Notes under the pieces: model-generated | Told to the model about the DNA's origin: nothing | Seen by the model: the letters and a program-made list of their open reading frames with translations, nothing else | The model's database searches: none | Position numbers and translations under genes: made by a program | In this document: piece after piece, positions 17,081-25,697 of the stretch | Position numbering within the stretch: the first letter of the stretch is position 1 | Layout of the letters: each line of letters opens with the position of its first letter | NCBI RefSeq assembly: GCF_000758665.1 | Contig: NZ_CP009285.1 | Coordinates: forward strand, 6,324,001 to 6,388,000 | Direction: 5' to 3' | From: Paenibacillus borealis | GTDB lineage: Bacteria; Bacillota; Bacilli; Paenibacillales; Paenibacillaceae | DNA: 64,000 nucleotides

Positions 17081-17326
17081 GTGTGCTGACAGGTAAGTTT
17101 GCGGCTATGAACATTGTGACACTGTAATCGCAGGGACCTTCCGGCCTCTCACTCCATCGTTTCGTACTCGCGGACACTATCCGGCGGCTCACTTTGCCGG
17201 TTCTCCGCACTGCTTAGCCAATCATATTGTCGCCTTGCATTTCGGCTACCGCTTCCGCTGCCCAAGTTCGCCGTTCTGCACCTGTAGACACTTGTTGGTC
17301 ACCAGCTTCGCCACACCGCCCGAAAT

Positions 17327-17520
17327 AAGTGGATTTTCAGCACCTATTCATCCTTTGGAACCCGCGTTACGGGTAACAAGTGGATTTAATCCACTTATTT
17401 CCATGCCCTCCCCCGTTATTAGGCAGCGTCAGTGAAATTAAGTGTCGTTTATCTAACTAATCCTGCGAGAACAGCAAATCCCCCAACTTTAGATGTCGTT
17501 TATCCACTTATTTCCCCCGG
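17327..17520. repeat. Degenerate tandem array, about 51-bp period, four units
   Basis: AAGTGGATTT recurs at 17327 and 17378 (51 apart). A related AGTGAAATTAAG starts near 17431, and TGTCGTTTATC recurs at 17443 and 17494 (51 apart). A perfect palindrome AAGTGGATTTAATCCACTT lies at 17378-17396. The stretch 17081-17536 between the convergent GH13 and GNAT genes holds no gene I can support; 17081-17326 shows nothing recognisable. Confidence 0.6.
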
Positions 17521-17536
17521 CGCAGCTAGCGCTTGG

Positions 17537-17962
17537 TTAGATAAATCCCATCCGCGTTATTGCTGTAATCTTATCCGGATGATACAGCGCCAGCCCCGTC
17601 TTCATTCTCCTGAAGCCCTGCTCCTCATACCAGGAGACCGTATCGGGATGCGTATACAGAACGACATTGCAGTCCGCCGTCTCCTCCAGGATCAGCGCGA
17701 TGAGCTTTTTACCAAGACCCTGGTGATGGTACGCCCCGTCTATAGCAATATTATAAATCGCCGCCTGCGAAATCCCGTCTGATAAGGCTCTTCCACACCC
17801 GATGATCTTATCTCCATCCAGGATGAATACATTCACCGCACTGTTGCTGAAGGCCGTTTCCGTCTGTGCCGGTGTGAAGTCGGTTAAGCCGAAGCCGTTC
17901 AGCAGGCGGGTGACCTGTGCCCAGTCGATATTCTTGCGGTCTTTCCGGTAGGTGTATGTCAT
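17537..17962 (-). CDS. GNAT family N-acetyltransferase
   Basis: 141 residues with the GNAT core: IGCGRALSDG, AIYNIAIDGAYHHQGLGKKL (the acetyl-CoA loop in HHQGLGKK) and DTVSWYEEQGFRRM. It is the last gene of the same-strand cluster, 15 bases after the amino-acid ABC ATPase. In B. subtilis, similar acetyltransferases sit with amino-acid importers in the ytmI and yxe operons and acetylate S-modified cysteines before breakdown. By analogy it may N-acetylate an imported amino acid; the substrate is unproven. Confidence 0.88.
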   Translation of the reverse strand: MTYTYRKDRKNIDWAQVTRLLNGFGLTDFTPAQTETAFSNSAVNVFILDGDKIIGCGRALSDGISQAAIYNIAIDGAYHHQGLGKKLIALILEETADCNVVLYTHPDTVSWYEEQGFRRMKTGLALYHPDKITAITRMGFI

Positions 17963-17977
17963 CAGCGTTCCTCTTCA

Positions 17978-18745
17978 TTAAATAGTGAATTCCGGCTCCT
18001 GATCACGGTAATAATTCGCCAGAAACTGCTTAGTGCGCTCCGACTTCGGATGTGAAAAAACTTCCTCCGGCGTTCCGTCCTCCACGATTACGCCCTGATC
18101 CAGAAACAGTACCCGCGTAGCTACCTTGCGGACAAAGCTCATTTCGTGCGAGACCAGCAGCATCGTATTGCCCGCCTCCGCCGCCTTGCGGATCGTATCC
18201 AGCACCTCGCCCACCAGCTCCGGATCAAGCGCCGAAGTCGGTTCGTCGAACAGCAGAATCTTCGGCTGCATGGCGAGCGCCCGGGCAATGCCCACCCGCT
18301 GCTGCTGTCCGCCCGACAACTGCTTCGGATAATGGTGCATCCGGTCGGACAGCCCCACACCGGCAAGATGCCGGGCGGCAATCTTCCGGGCTTCTTCCTT
18401 GGGCACCTTGCGGACGACAATCAGCCCTTCCATCACATTCTCCAGGGCCGTCTTCTGCCGGAACAGATTGAAATGCTGGAATACCATTGCCGTACTCTTC
18501 CGCAGCTCCAGCACATCCGCTTTCGTTTTCCGGGCAAAATCGACCTGCAGCTGGTCCAGCCTGATCGTCCCTGCGTCCGGCACTTCCAGCAGATTAATCG
18601 ACCGCAGCAGCGTGGATTTGCCGGCGCCAGACGAACCGATGACCGCGACTACATCTCCTTTGCGGATCGTAAGGTCGATCTGATTCAGGACCTTGTGCTT
18701 GTCGAAGGACTTCGTTAACCCGCGGATCTCAATCAAGGATGGCAT
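17978..18745 (-). CDS. Polar amino-acid/cystine-type ABC transporter ATPase
   Basis: 255 residues. Walker A GSSGAGKST, signature LSGGQQQRVG, Walker B ILLFDEPTSALDPE and switch His in LLVSHEM. It powers the importer formed with the permease and binding protein directly upstream. Its start overlaps the permease gene by 17 bases. The closest functional analogues are GlnQ, TcyC, TcyN and YxeO. Confidence 0.95.
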   Translation of the reverse strand: MPSLIEIRGLTKSFDKHKVLNQIDLTIRKGDVVAVIGSSGAGKSTLLRSINLLEVPDAGTIRLDQLQVDFARKTKADVLELRKSTAMVFQHFNLFRQKTALENVMEGLIVVRKVPKEEARKIAARHLAGVGLSDRMHHYPKQLSGGQQQRVGIARALAMQPKILLFDEPTSALDPELVGEVLDTIRKAAEAGNTMLLVSHEMSFVRKVATRVLFLDQGVIVEDGTPEEVFSHPKSERTKQFLANYYRDQEPEFTI

Positions 18746-19469
18746 CTCCCTTCCGTTTTCTCAGGCTTTTGAAGTCAATATCCAGCCGCTTCTCCAGCCA
18801 GGCAATTGCCTGTTCAATCAGGATCGTCATCGCCCAGTAGATCAGCGCAAGTGAACAATAAGACTCGAAGAACCGCAGATTATTCCCGGCCAGAATCCTC
18901 GACTGCGCGGTAATCTCCACCACAGAGCAGACGAAGGCCAGCGAGGTACCCTTCATCAGCCCGATCAGGGCATTCCCCAATGTAGGAAGGGCTACGATAA
19001 ACGCCTCCGGTAGAATAATCCTCCGCAGCACCTGGCCATACGTCATGCCCAGCGAATGCGCCGCTTCAATCTGGCCTTTGTCCACCGACTGCAGGGCCGC
19101 ACGGATCACCTCGGAATTATACGCCGCCTCATTCAGCGACAGGGCCAGCAGCACATAAAAGATTGAAGGGATGGAATTCACGTTATAGCTGGTTTCATGA
19201 TAGTAGTTATAATATTTCAGAATCAGCGGAATTCCGGCATAGGACAAATACAGCTGAACCAGGATGGGCGTTCCCCGGACAAATGAGATGAACACGGCGC
19301 TGATCTGGTAGAGCACGGGGATTCTTTTCATCTTAATGATCGCCAGCAGAAGCCCCAGAAGGAGCCCCGCCAGCATGGCAATCACCGTCAGCTCGAGTGT
19401 AACCGGCAAGTATTTCAGCAGCTTGGGAATCAGGGTGAAGACTAGCTCAAGATCAAATATATTCGGCAT
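18729..19469 (-). CDS. Polar amino-acid/cystine-type ABC transporter permease
   Basis: 246 residues with several membrane helices and the HisMQ-type signature LSLNEAAYNSEVIRAAL, followed by the EAAHSLGMTYGQVLRRI coupling segment. Only one permease gene is present, so the channel is probably a homodimer. The gene lies 12 bases after the binding-protein gene. Confidence 0.94.
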   Translation of the reverse strand: MPNIFDLELVFTLIPKLLKYLPVTLELTVIAMLAGLLLGLLLAIIKMKRIPVLYQISAVFISFVRGTPILVQLYLSYAGIPLILKYYNYYHETSYNVNSIPSIFYVLLALSLNEAAYNSEVIRAALQSVDKGQIEAAHSLGMTYGQVLRRIILPEAFIVALPTLGNALIGLMKGTSLAFVCSVVEITAQSRILAGNNLRFFESYCSLALIYWAMTILIEQAIAWLEKRLDIDFKSLRKRKGDAILD

Positions 19470-19481
19470 CGCGCTGGCCGC

Positions 19482-20342
19482 CTATTGAATTTCCGGAGCA
19501 AAATCACCATTTAAATACTGCTCGCTCAGCTTCGATACCGTACCGTCCTTAATGAGCTCCTGAATCCGCCCGTTGACATCCTTCAGCAGCTGGTCACTGT
19601 TCCCGCCCTTGCTGAGAATCAGATAGCTGTAAGGCACGCCGATCCGCTCCGTGTCCTCCTGGGACAGCGGAATTGCCTTCAGCTTCAGACCATACTCCTT
19701 GATGTACAGCTGCAGCATAGCCGCATCAATCAGGTTGAAGTCATCGGCGCCGCTCTCCACATTCTGCAGAATCGTCACCAGCTCGGCATCACTGTATTTC
19801 AGATTCACGGGCGTTTTGGCAGATTCCTTATTGTATTTCTCCAGGGCAACCGTATAGTTCACACTTGGGCTAACCTCCGTTGTCTTCCCTTCCAGATCGG
19901 CAAAGGACTGAATATCCCCGCGGTCTTCCTTCACGGCAATGACAAACTGGTTTTTGAAAATCGGATCAGAGTAGTTGTACTTCTCTCTCCGCTCCGCATT
20001 GCTGGCGAAATTGTTCGCGCCAATCTGATAACGGTCGGAATCGAGGCCCGCGAAGATCGACGGGAATTCCGTCTTTTCAATATTAATCTCGTATTGCGGC
20101 AGTCCCTCAAAAATAGCTTTGACCACCTGGATATCGTACCCGTCGATTTCATTCTTGTCATTCACATAAGAAAAGGGCTTGGGTGCACCGCCTGTGGCAA
20201 TATTAACCGTAATTTTATCGTTGTTTACTGAAGCTTCACCCGCTATATTTCCGGATTCCTTGTTATTATTCCCGCAAGCCACAACCCCCGCCAGCAGCAC
20301 CGCCGCCGTTAGTCCCAGTCCGAGCTTTCTCCATATCTTCAT
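19482..20342 (-). CDS. Amino-acid/cystine-type solute-binding lipoprotein
   Basis: 286 residues with lipobox LLAGVVACG (Cys23). The body is an SBP family 3 fold: ATGGAPKPFSYVNDKNEIDG, YDIQVVKAIFE, and FPSIFAGLDSDRYQIGANNF. The family includes cystine, cysteine-derivative and polar amino-acid binders (TcyA, TcyJ/K, YxeM). Neighbouring thiol-related genes suggest a cysteine or S-substituted cysteine ligand. Inference only. Confidence 0.93.
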   Translation of the reverse strand: MKIWRKLGLGLTAAVLLAGVVACGNNNKESGNIAGEASVNNDKITVNIATGGAPKPFSYVNDKNEIDGYDIQVVKAIFEGLPQYEINIEKTEFPSIFAGLDSDRYQIGANNFASNAERREKYNYSDPIFKNQFVIAVKEDRGDIQSFADLEGKTTEVSPSVNYTVALEKYNKESAKTPVNLKYSDAELVTILQNVESGADDFNLIDAAMLQLYIKEYGLKLKAIPLSQEDTERIGVPYSYLILSKGGNSDQLLKDVNGRIQELIKDGTVSKLSEQYLNGDFAPEIQ

Positions 20343-20372
20343 CCCCGTAATCCCCCTATAGTCTATTGATTT

Positions 20373-21383
20373 CTAATGTTGTGTCTTGAATTTCTGCTCC
20401 GGGTCACTGCTCTTCGCCCGTCTGTCATGCGGCTGCGACCACAGTCCCTCATAATCAATCTGATCCCAGAACCGCGTATTATAGTCGATGAAAATCGTTG
20501 ATTTGTCGCCATTCCCTCTGGCCAGATCCCGCAGATAGGTATTGTTCTTGAACGCCGGGATTGCGTACAGGTCACGTGCATACCCCCAGATGTTCCTGAA
20601 ATCCACAATCCGGTTACGCAGCGGGCCGAGATTCTTGAAATAGTAAGTATCGAACCGTGCCAGTGTTACGAATAACCGTACATCAGAGTCTGTGACATAA
20701 TCCCCGAATAAAAAGCGGCGGTCCGCCAGCCGTTCCTCGATGGAATCCAGCGCGGCATACAAATGCTCATAAGCATCGTTATAAGCTTCTATGGACTGGG
20801 CGAACATCGCTTTATAGACGCCGTTATTCACATTGTCGAACAGGAAATCATTGTACTTATCGATGTCTGCTCTAAGCTCCGCCGGATATAAATCCGGTGC
20901 GCCAGCCTTATGAAAGGGGGCGAATTCCTTCTCCAGATAATTGGTCAGCCAGACGTAATCGTTATTGACTACTTTCCCGGTGTGAACGTCGATGACCGCA
21001 GGAACTGTGGGTCTGCCTTTATACTCCGGATCGGCGCTCGCGTATAACTCACTTAAGAATTGCACGCCCAGCACGGGATCACTCTGATTCTCATTGAACA
21101 CAAACTCCCAGCCCAGATTCTGCTCATGCTTGCCGTGACCTACCAGATTAATGCTGATGACCTCCTCAAGGCCAAGCAGTTCTCTGACGATGGAGGCCCG
21201 GTTGGACCAGTGGCAGCCCTTGGCCCAGATCAGGCGGTAGCGTCCCGCTTCCACTGGCAGCTTGCCCTCCCCTTCGCCGAAGGGGGTGGTGAAATGATTC
21301 TTCTGGCGGACAAAATAGCCCCGCTCATTGATCTCATGCTCGGTTTCCTTCGGCCGGACACGCACGTTAGCTTCAGAACTCAT
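20373..21383 (-). CDS. Glutathionyl-hydroquinone reductase-like protein A, variant active site
   Basis: 336 residues with the GHR (YqjG/ECM4/Xi-class GST) layout: an N-terminal thioredoxin-like half (FTTPFGEGEGKLPVEAGRYR, GRPTVPAVIDV) and a helical C-terminal half (NNGVYKAMFAQ, LFGDYVTDSDVRLFVTLARFD). Known GHRs reduce glutathionyl-hydroquinones using Cys in a CPWA motif. Here the site reads GCHWSNR: Cys57 is kept but Pro becomes His and Ala becomes Ser. It is the most diverged of four paralogs. It lies 30 bases upstream of the amino-acid binding-protein gene. Confidence 0.88.
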   Translation of the reverse strand: MSSEANVRVRPKETEHEINERGYFVRQKNHFTTPFGEGEGKLPVEAGRYRLIWAKGCHWSNRASIVRELLGLEEVISINLVGHGKHEQNLGWEFVFNENQSDPVLGVQFLSELYASADPEYKGRPTVPAVIDVHTGKVVNNDYVWLTNYLEKEFAPFHKAGAPDLYPAELRADIDKYNDFLFDNVNNGVYKAMFAQSIEAYNDAYEHLYAALDSIEERLADRRFLFGDYVTDSDVRLFVTLARFDTYYFKNLGPLRNRIVDFRNIWGYARDLYAIPAFKNNTYLRDLARGNGDKSTIFIDYNTRFWDQIDYEGLWSQPHDRRAKSSDPEQKFKTQH

Positions 21384-21414
21384 CGGTAATGCCTCCTCTT
21401 TTGTTATCCATTGT

Positions 21415-21431
21415 TCCGGGATAATCCCGGA
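21415..21431 (-). other. Hairpin between GHR-like genes B and A
   Basis: A near-perfect palindrome, TCCGGGAT-A-ATCCCGGA, in the 59-base gap. No T-tract follows on either strand, so it looks like an mRNA stabiliser or processing site rather than a terminator. Confidence 0.4.
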
Positions 21432-21442
21432 GCTATTACTCC

Positions 21443-22420
21443 TTACTTGCTGAATCTGTGCCGGTCATGCGGTTCATTCCAGATCGATACATCCGGCCCT
21501 TTGGCCAGCAGCTGATGGGGATTATACGCATGATTGCCGAGCTGGTAGCCTCTTTTGATCGAATCGAAGTCAGTCGTATCTCCAAAGCCGGGGGTCTGGT
21601 ACAGATCCTTGGCATAGTTCCAGAGGTTCGGGAAATCAATAATCCGGTTCCGGTTCGTCCGGAAGACCGAATAATACGCCGCATCGAAACGCACCAGTGT
21701 CACATAGAAACGGACATCGGAATCTGTGAGGGAATCGCCGAACAGATATCTTTGCGCTGACAGTCTTTCCTCCAGCTGATCCAGCCGGGCGAACAACACA
21801 TCGTAAGCCTGCTCGTAGGCCGCCTGGGAATGGGCGAATCCGGCCTTGTAGACTCCGTTATTCACTTCATGGAACAGGAGGTCGTTGAACTCGTCGATCT
21901 CAGCCTGTAAATGCTGCGGGTACAGGTCAGGAGCCCCTTCCTTATGAAAAGGCTTGAATGCTGTCTCGAAATAGTTGGTCAGCCGGAAATAATCGTTATT
22001 CACGACCTTCCGCTCCAGCACATCCACGACCGTCGGCACGGTTGCTCTTCCGCTATACTCCGGATCGGTCTCCGCATAAATATCCGGCAGATAGCGGATG
22101 CCCAGCACAGGGTCCACGCCGCCCGCGTCCAGCGAGAACTCCCAGCCGTTCTCCGTCCGCACCGGACTGGCCGTTCCCAGGCTGATGACATCCTGCAGCC
22201 CCAGCAGTTCACGTACAATGACCGCGCGGTGCGCCCAAGGGCAAATCCTTGCCCACAGCAGGCGATAACGCCCGGCCTCTGCCGGCAGCTCACCGGGCTG
22301 ATTGCCAAAGGGGGTGGTGAAGCGGTTCTTTTGACGGTTAAAGGCTCCATCCTTGGTGATTTCCTTCGCGATCTCGTGGTTCACAATCTTCGTACCCTCA
22401 ATGGTATTGTTATTCGGCAT
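21443..22420 (-). CDS. Glutathionyl-hydroquinone reductase-like protein B
   Basis: 325 residues. The catalytic motif is canonical: RICPWAHRAVIVR with Cys60. Also present are GRATVPTVVDV, NNGVYKAGFAHSQ and LFGDSLTDSDVRFYVTLVRFD. The family uses glutathione to reduce glutathionyl-hydroquinones. Paenibacillus-type bacteria generally use bacillithiol, so the thiol partner may be bacillithiol or imported glutathione. The gene follows the GNAT gene by 16 bases. Confidence 0.93.
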   Translation of the reverse strand: MPNNNTIEGTKIVNHEIAKEITKDGAFNRQKNRFTTPFGNQPGELPAEAGRYRLLWARICPWAHRAVIVRELLGLQDVISLGTASPVRTENGWEFSLDAGGVDPVLGIRYLPDIYAETDPEYSGRATVPTVVDVLERKVVNNDYFRLTNYFETAFKPFHKEGAPDLYPQHLQAEIDEFNDLLFHEVNNGVYKAGFAHSQAAYEQAYDVLFARLDQLEERLSAQRYLFGDSLTDSDVRFYVTLVRFDAAYYSVFRTNRNRIIDFPNLWNYAKDLYQTPGFGDTTDFDSIKRGYQLGNHAYNPHQLLAKGPDVSIWNEPHDRHRFSK

Positions 22421-22436
22421 GATGCTGCTCCTCTGC

Positions 22437-22874
22437 TCAGTGGATTTCTTTCTCGGTATGGACGACCGGAATCGAGGACTTGATCACAATCTCCGGCCTC
22501 ACGGTATAACCCAGGCTCTCATAGAAGCCTACGGCCTGCTGCTGGCTCGTAATGACGATCCGCTGAACGCCCAGCTCACTGATCCATTCCTCAGCGGCCC
22601 CGATCAGCTGCCGGCCATAGCCTTTGTGCTGAAATTCAGGAATGACACCGACCCGTTCGATCTTGGCGTACTCCCCATGGTTCAGATTAATCCGGGCGGT
22701 CGCGACAGCCTGCTCATTCTCCTCCAGCAGCAGGTAGTGGTACTGCCCGCCATAGACTTCATCGAATTCAAGCTGTCTCGGAATCCCCTGCCCTTCTACA
22801 AAAGTTCTGGTTCTGACCCCGTACACCCCGGCCAATTGCCATACCGCATTTACTCTGTAAATATTCGTCGTCAT
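22437..22874 (-). CDS. GNAT family N-acetyltransferase
   Basis: 145 residues. GNAT features are ATARINLNHGEYAKIERVGV, the acetyl-CoA loop PEFQHKGYGRQL, and SQQQAVGFYESLGY, giving an ElaA/YjcF-like layout. Its ATG overlaps the stop of the PLP-enzyme gene by four bases, so the two are translationally coupled and likely act on related substrates. Confidence 0.9.
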   Translation of the reverse strand: MTTNIYRVNAVWQLAGVYGVRTRTFVEGQGIPRQLEFDEVYGGQYHYLLLEENEQAVATARINLNHGEYAKIERVGVIPEFQHKGYGRQLIGAAEEWISELGVQRIVITSQQQAVGFYESLGYTVRPEIVIKSSIPVVHTEKEIH

Positions 22875-24082
22875 AAGGATCTCCTCTGCGCCTGGATAAG
22901 CAGTTTATAGGCTGCGGCCAAAGCGTGAACCCCGCGGGCAATTTCCTGTTCATTGGAATAGCTGAAGCAGAGCCGCAGGAAGGGGGCAGGCGCATGGTTG
23001 CCGGTAAAAAACTGCTCACCCGGTACAACAAGCACGCCATGTTCCCTCGCTAACCGGGCTATTTCCGTTGCACTTACGCCTTCCTTAAAGGATAGCCACA
23101 GAAAAAATCCGCCTTCCGGCACCTGGAACGTGACCGCGTCTCCAAGCTCTGCCTCCACACGCTCCGCCATGAAATCCCGCCGCGCCCGGTAACAGGCCGA
23201 CAGCCGGGAGATTTGCCCATCATAGTCATAGGTTTGCAGCAGCCGGCCCACAATCTCCAGCGTGAACGGAGTAGGCGGACTGTTCAGGGTAAGGACCCGC
23301 ATACGCTCGGCTACATTAAGCGGGGCGATCACCGTACCCAGGCGGAGTCCGGGACCCAGTGTTTTGGAAAAGGTGGTCAGGTAGATGACCCGCTCCGGCG
23401 CATAAGAGTATACCGAAGGCAAATCATGCCCTTCATAACGCAGCTCCCCGTAGGCATCATCCTCCAGAATGAACAGATTGTAGGCCCGGGCCAGCGCCGC
23501 AAGCCGCTGTCTTCTGTCCGCCGGCAGGGTTGTGCCCGACGGATTCTGAAAATTCGGAATGACATAAATCAGCTTCGGCAGGACTCCGCCTGCTGCCTCC
23601 GTGGATCTCAGCAGCTGTTCTGCCTGATCCACATCCAGCCCGTATGCATCTGCCCGTAATCCAACGGTCTCCGCTCCCGCATGACGGAACGCATCGAGTG
23701 CATTGAAGAAGCTGGGCGCTTCCGTCCACACTGTATCTCCCGGATTGAGCAGCACCCGGGCGGCCAGCTCAATGCCCTGGCCTGCTCCGTATACCGCCAG
23801 ATAGTTCTCCGCCTCTGCCTCAATGCCGAATTTCCGCAGGCGGTTCAGCTTCCATTCCTGCACCTGGGCTACGCCTTGGCCTCCGGTATAATGCAGGGCA
23901 TCCGCGCCCTCAGCGTTCAAGGCTCCGGCGGCTGCGCGGTTCAGCGCTTCCACCGGCAGCAATTCGGTAGCCGGAAATCCAAAGGACAGATTCACGCTGT
24001 CCTTGGCCGCCGCTGCCCCTCTCCCGACAGGCCGTACAACAATATCCCGGTTGTACTCGTACTCTTTCTCCTTAACGCACAC
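22871..24082 (-). CDS. PLP-dependent aminotransferase, 2-aminoadipate/MocR type without HTH
   Basis: 403 residues of fold-type I aminotransferase. Motifs are YGAGQGIELAARVLL, VIPNFQNPSGTTL, ILEDDAYGELRYEG and the PLP Lys in TTFSKTLGPGLRLG. There is no N-terminal GntR helix-turn-helix, so it is an enzyme rather than a MocR regulator. Relatives include 2-aminoadipate, aromatic and valine-pyruvate aminotransferases; some related PLP enzymes cleave C-S bonds. The GTG start at 24082 has a GGGGGAG site five bases upstream. The substrate is unknown. Confidence 0.9.
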   Translation of the reverse strand: MCVKEKEYEYNRDIVVRPVGRGAAAAKDSVNLSFGFPATELLPVEALNRAAAGALNAEGADALHYTGGQGVAQVQEWKLNRLRKFGIEAEAENYLAVYGAGQGIELAARVLLNPGDTVWTEAPSFFNALDAFRHAGAETVGLRADAYGLDVDQAEQLLRSTEAAGGVLPKLIYVIPNFQNPSGTTLPADRRQRLAALARAYNLFILEDDAYGELRYEGHDLPSVYSYAPERVIYLTTFSKTLGPGLRLGTVIAPLNVAERMRVLTLNSPPTPFTLEIVGRLLQTYDYDGQISRLSACYRARRDFMAERVEAELGDAVTFQVPEGGFFLWLSFKEGVSATEIARLAREHGVLVVPGEQFFTGNHAPAPFLRLCFSYSNEQEIARGVHALAAAYKLLIQAQRRSL

Positions 24083-24102
24083 TGCCTCTCCCCCTCTCCC
24101 TG

Positions 24103-24885
24103 TCAGATGGAATATTGAACCGTCCGGCCAGATGGCGTATCTTCTTCATCCATCGTTCCCATAACATGCTTCAGGATCAGATTCTCGTAGTGGGCGAATC
24201 CGGAGTCACGCACGCGCGGCCGGCCCAGCGCGATTCTCTCGTCGAGCGTAATCTCGCCCTCCTTGATCAGCAGCACCCGGCTGGCCAGCGCCACGGCTTC
24301 ACTGACATCATGGGTCACCAGCAAGACCGTGAAGCCCTGCTCCGCCCAGAGCCGGCCGATCAGCTGCTGCATTTCCAGCCGGGTCAGCGCATCAAGCGCA
24401 CCGAACGGCTCATCCAGCAGCAGCAGCCGGGGATGGCCGGCGATGGCCCGCGCCAGGGACACACGCTGCTGCTGTCCCCCGGACAACACGCCGGGCCATT
24501 CTCCGGACCGCCCCTCCAGACCGACAAGGCGGAGCGCTTCCTGTGCCTTCAGCCGGTCCCGTCCGGGAGCGCCCATCCGCACATTCTCGATGACCCGCTT
24601 CCACGGCAGCAGCCGGGGTTCTTGAAACAGCACCCTTGCTTCCGGATGAATCCCGGCCACAGGCACACCGTCCAGAATGGCCGTCCCGGAGGAGGGCTGC
24701 TCAAGCCCCGCGAGCAGACGGAGCAGCGTGCTTTTACCGCAGCCGCTTTTCCCTACAACCGCGATGAATTCCCCAGGCTCCACGCTCAGGCTGATTCCTT
24801 TCAGCACCGCGCTGTTTCCGAATGATTTGCTAAGCCCTTGCGTCTGCAGCGTAAAGCCCCATTGTGATTTATTCATTCCATCCAT
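24103..24885 (-). CDS. Sulfonate/nitrate-type ABC transporter ATPase (SsuB-like)
   Basis: 260 residues. Walker A VVGKSGCGKST, a Q-loop in VLFQEPRLLPWKRV, signature LSGGQQQRVS, Walker B LLLLDEPFGALD, and LLVTHDVSEAVAL. This matches the taurine/sulfonate/nitrate subfamily. I use ATG 24885: it lies seven bases after the permease stop with AAGGGAG just upstream. A longer frame would overlap most of the permease C-terminus. Confidence 0.93.
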   Translation of the reverse strand: MDGMNKSQWGFTLQTQGLSKSFGNSAVLKGISLSVEPGEFIAVVGKSGCGKSTLLRLLAGLEQPSSGTAILDGVPVAGIHPEARVLFQEPRLLPWKRVIENVRMGAPGRDRLKAQEALRLVGLEGRSGEWPGVLSGGQQQRVSLARAIAGHPRLLLLDEPFGALDALTRLEMQQLIGRLWAEQGFTVLLVTHDVSEAVALASRVLLIKEGEITLDERIALGRPRVRDSGFAHYENLILKHVMGTMDEEDTPSGRTVQYSI

Positions 24886-24892
24886 AGCTCCC

Positions 24893-25678
24893 TTATCGTT
24901 TTGCGGCGAAATTCGGATGCCAGCGCAGCCAGCTTGCCTCCAGCAGCTTCGCCAGGCTGTCTGACAGCTTGCCGAGCACGGCATACAGGAGAATGCTGAG
25001 TACAATAATATCCATCCGCATATACTCCCGGGCATTCATTGCCATATACCCAACGCCTGAATCCGCAGCCACTGTCTCCGCCACAATCAGCGTCAGCCAC
25101 ATGATGCCCAGCGATTGCCGGACACCGACCAATATAGCAGGCAGGGCCCCGGGCAGAATGACATGCCCGTACAGGGAAGCTCCCCGGTAACCGTAAACCT
25201 TGCCCATCTCCACCAGCTTCGGATCTACCGAGCGGATGCCGTGAAAGGTATTCAGATAGATCGGAAAGAATACCCCGAGCGACACCAGCACCAGCTTCGT
25301 TTCCTCGCCAATGCCGAACCACAGGATCGCAATCGGGATAAGCGCCAGATGGGGAATATTGCGCACCATTTGGATCGTTGTGTTGAGCAGCAGCTCCGCC
25401 CTGGCCCATACCCCGTTGAACAGCCCAAGCAGGAAGCCTACCGTGCCTCCGACCAGGAAGCCCAGAACGGCCCGCCTGGTGCTGATCGCTACATTGTCCA
25501 GCAGCTCTCCGCTCTTCAGCAGGTCAGCCGCTGCCCGTCCGACTTCAACCGGCCTCGGCAGGATGTTGCCGGCCAGCAGGCCGGTGGTAGTGAAGACCTG
25601 CCACAAGAGCAGGACAAGCACGGGCACAGCCCAAGGCAGGGCCGCCTGCAGAAGCCTTTTCCCATTTCTGTTATTCAT
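24893..25678 (-). CDS. Sulfonate-type ABC transporter permease (SsuC-like)
   Basis: 261 residues with about six membrane helices and the BPD_transp_1 coupling segment KVYGYRGASLYGHVILPGAL. HLALIPIAILWFGIGEETK and IMWLTLIVAETVAADSGVG are typical of SsuC/TauC. ATG 25678 is preferred over a GTG four codons earlier because GGTGG lies eight bases upstream of the ATG. Confidence 0.94.
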   Translation of the reverse strand: MNNRNGKRLLQAALPWAVPVLVLLLWQVFTTTGLLAGNILPRPVEVGRAAADLLKSGELLDNVAISTRRAVLGFLVGGTVGFLLGLFNGVWARAELLLNTTIQMVRNIPHLALIPIAILWFGIGEETKLVLVSLGVFFPIYLNTFHGIRSVDPKLVEMGKVYGYRGASLYGHVILPGALPAILVGVRQSLGIMWLTLIVAETVAADSGVGYMAMNAREYMRMDIIVLSILLYAVLGKLSDSLAKLLEASWLRWHPNFAAKR

Positions 25679-25697
25679 ATTTGCTTCCACCCTTAGG

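Noticed and set aside
22871..24082. MocR-type transcription factor
   Set aside because: Only the aminotransferase domain is present; the upstream DNA encodes the end of the ABC ATPase, not a GntR helix-turn-helix.
24886..25035. Long N-terminal extension of the SsuB-like ATPase
   Set aside because: It would overlap the permease gene in another frame and has no family match. The internal ATG after the permease stop is better placed.
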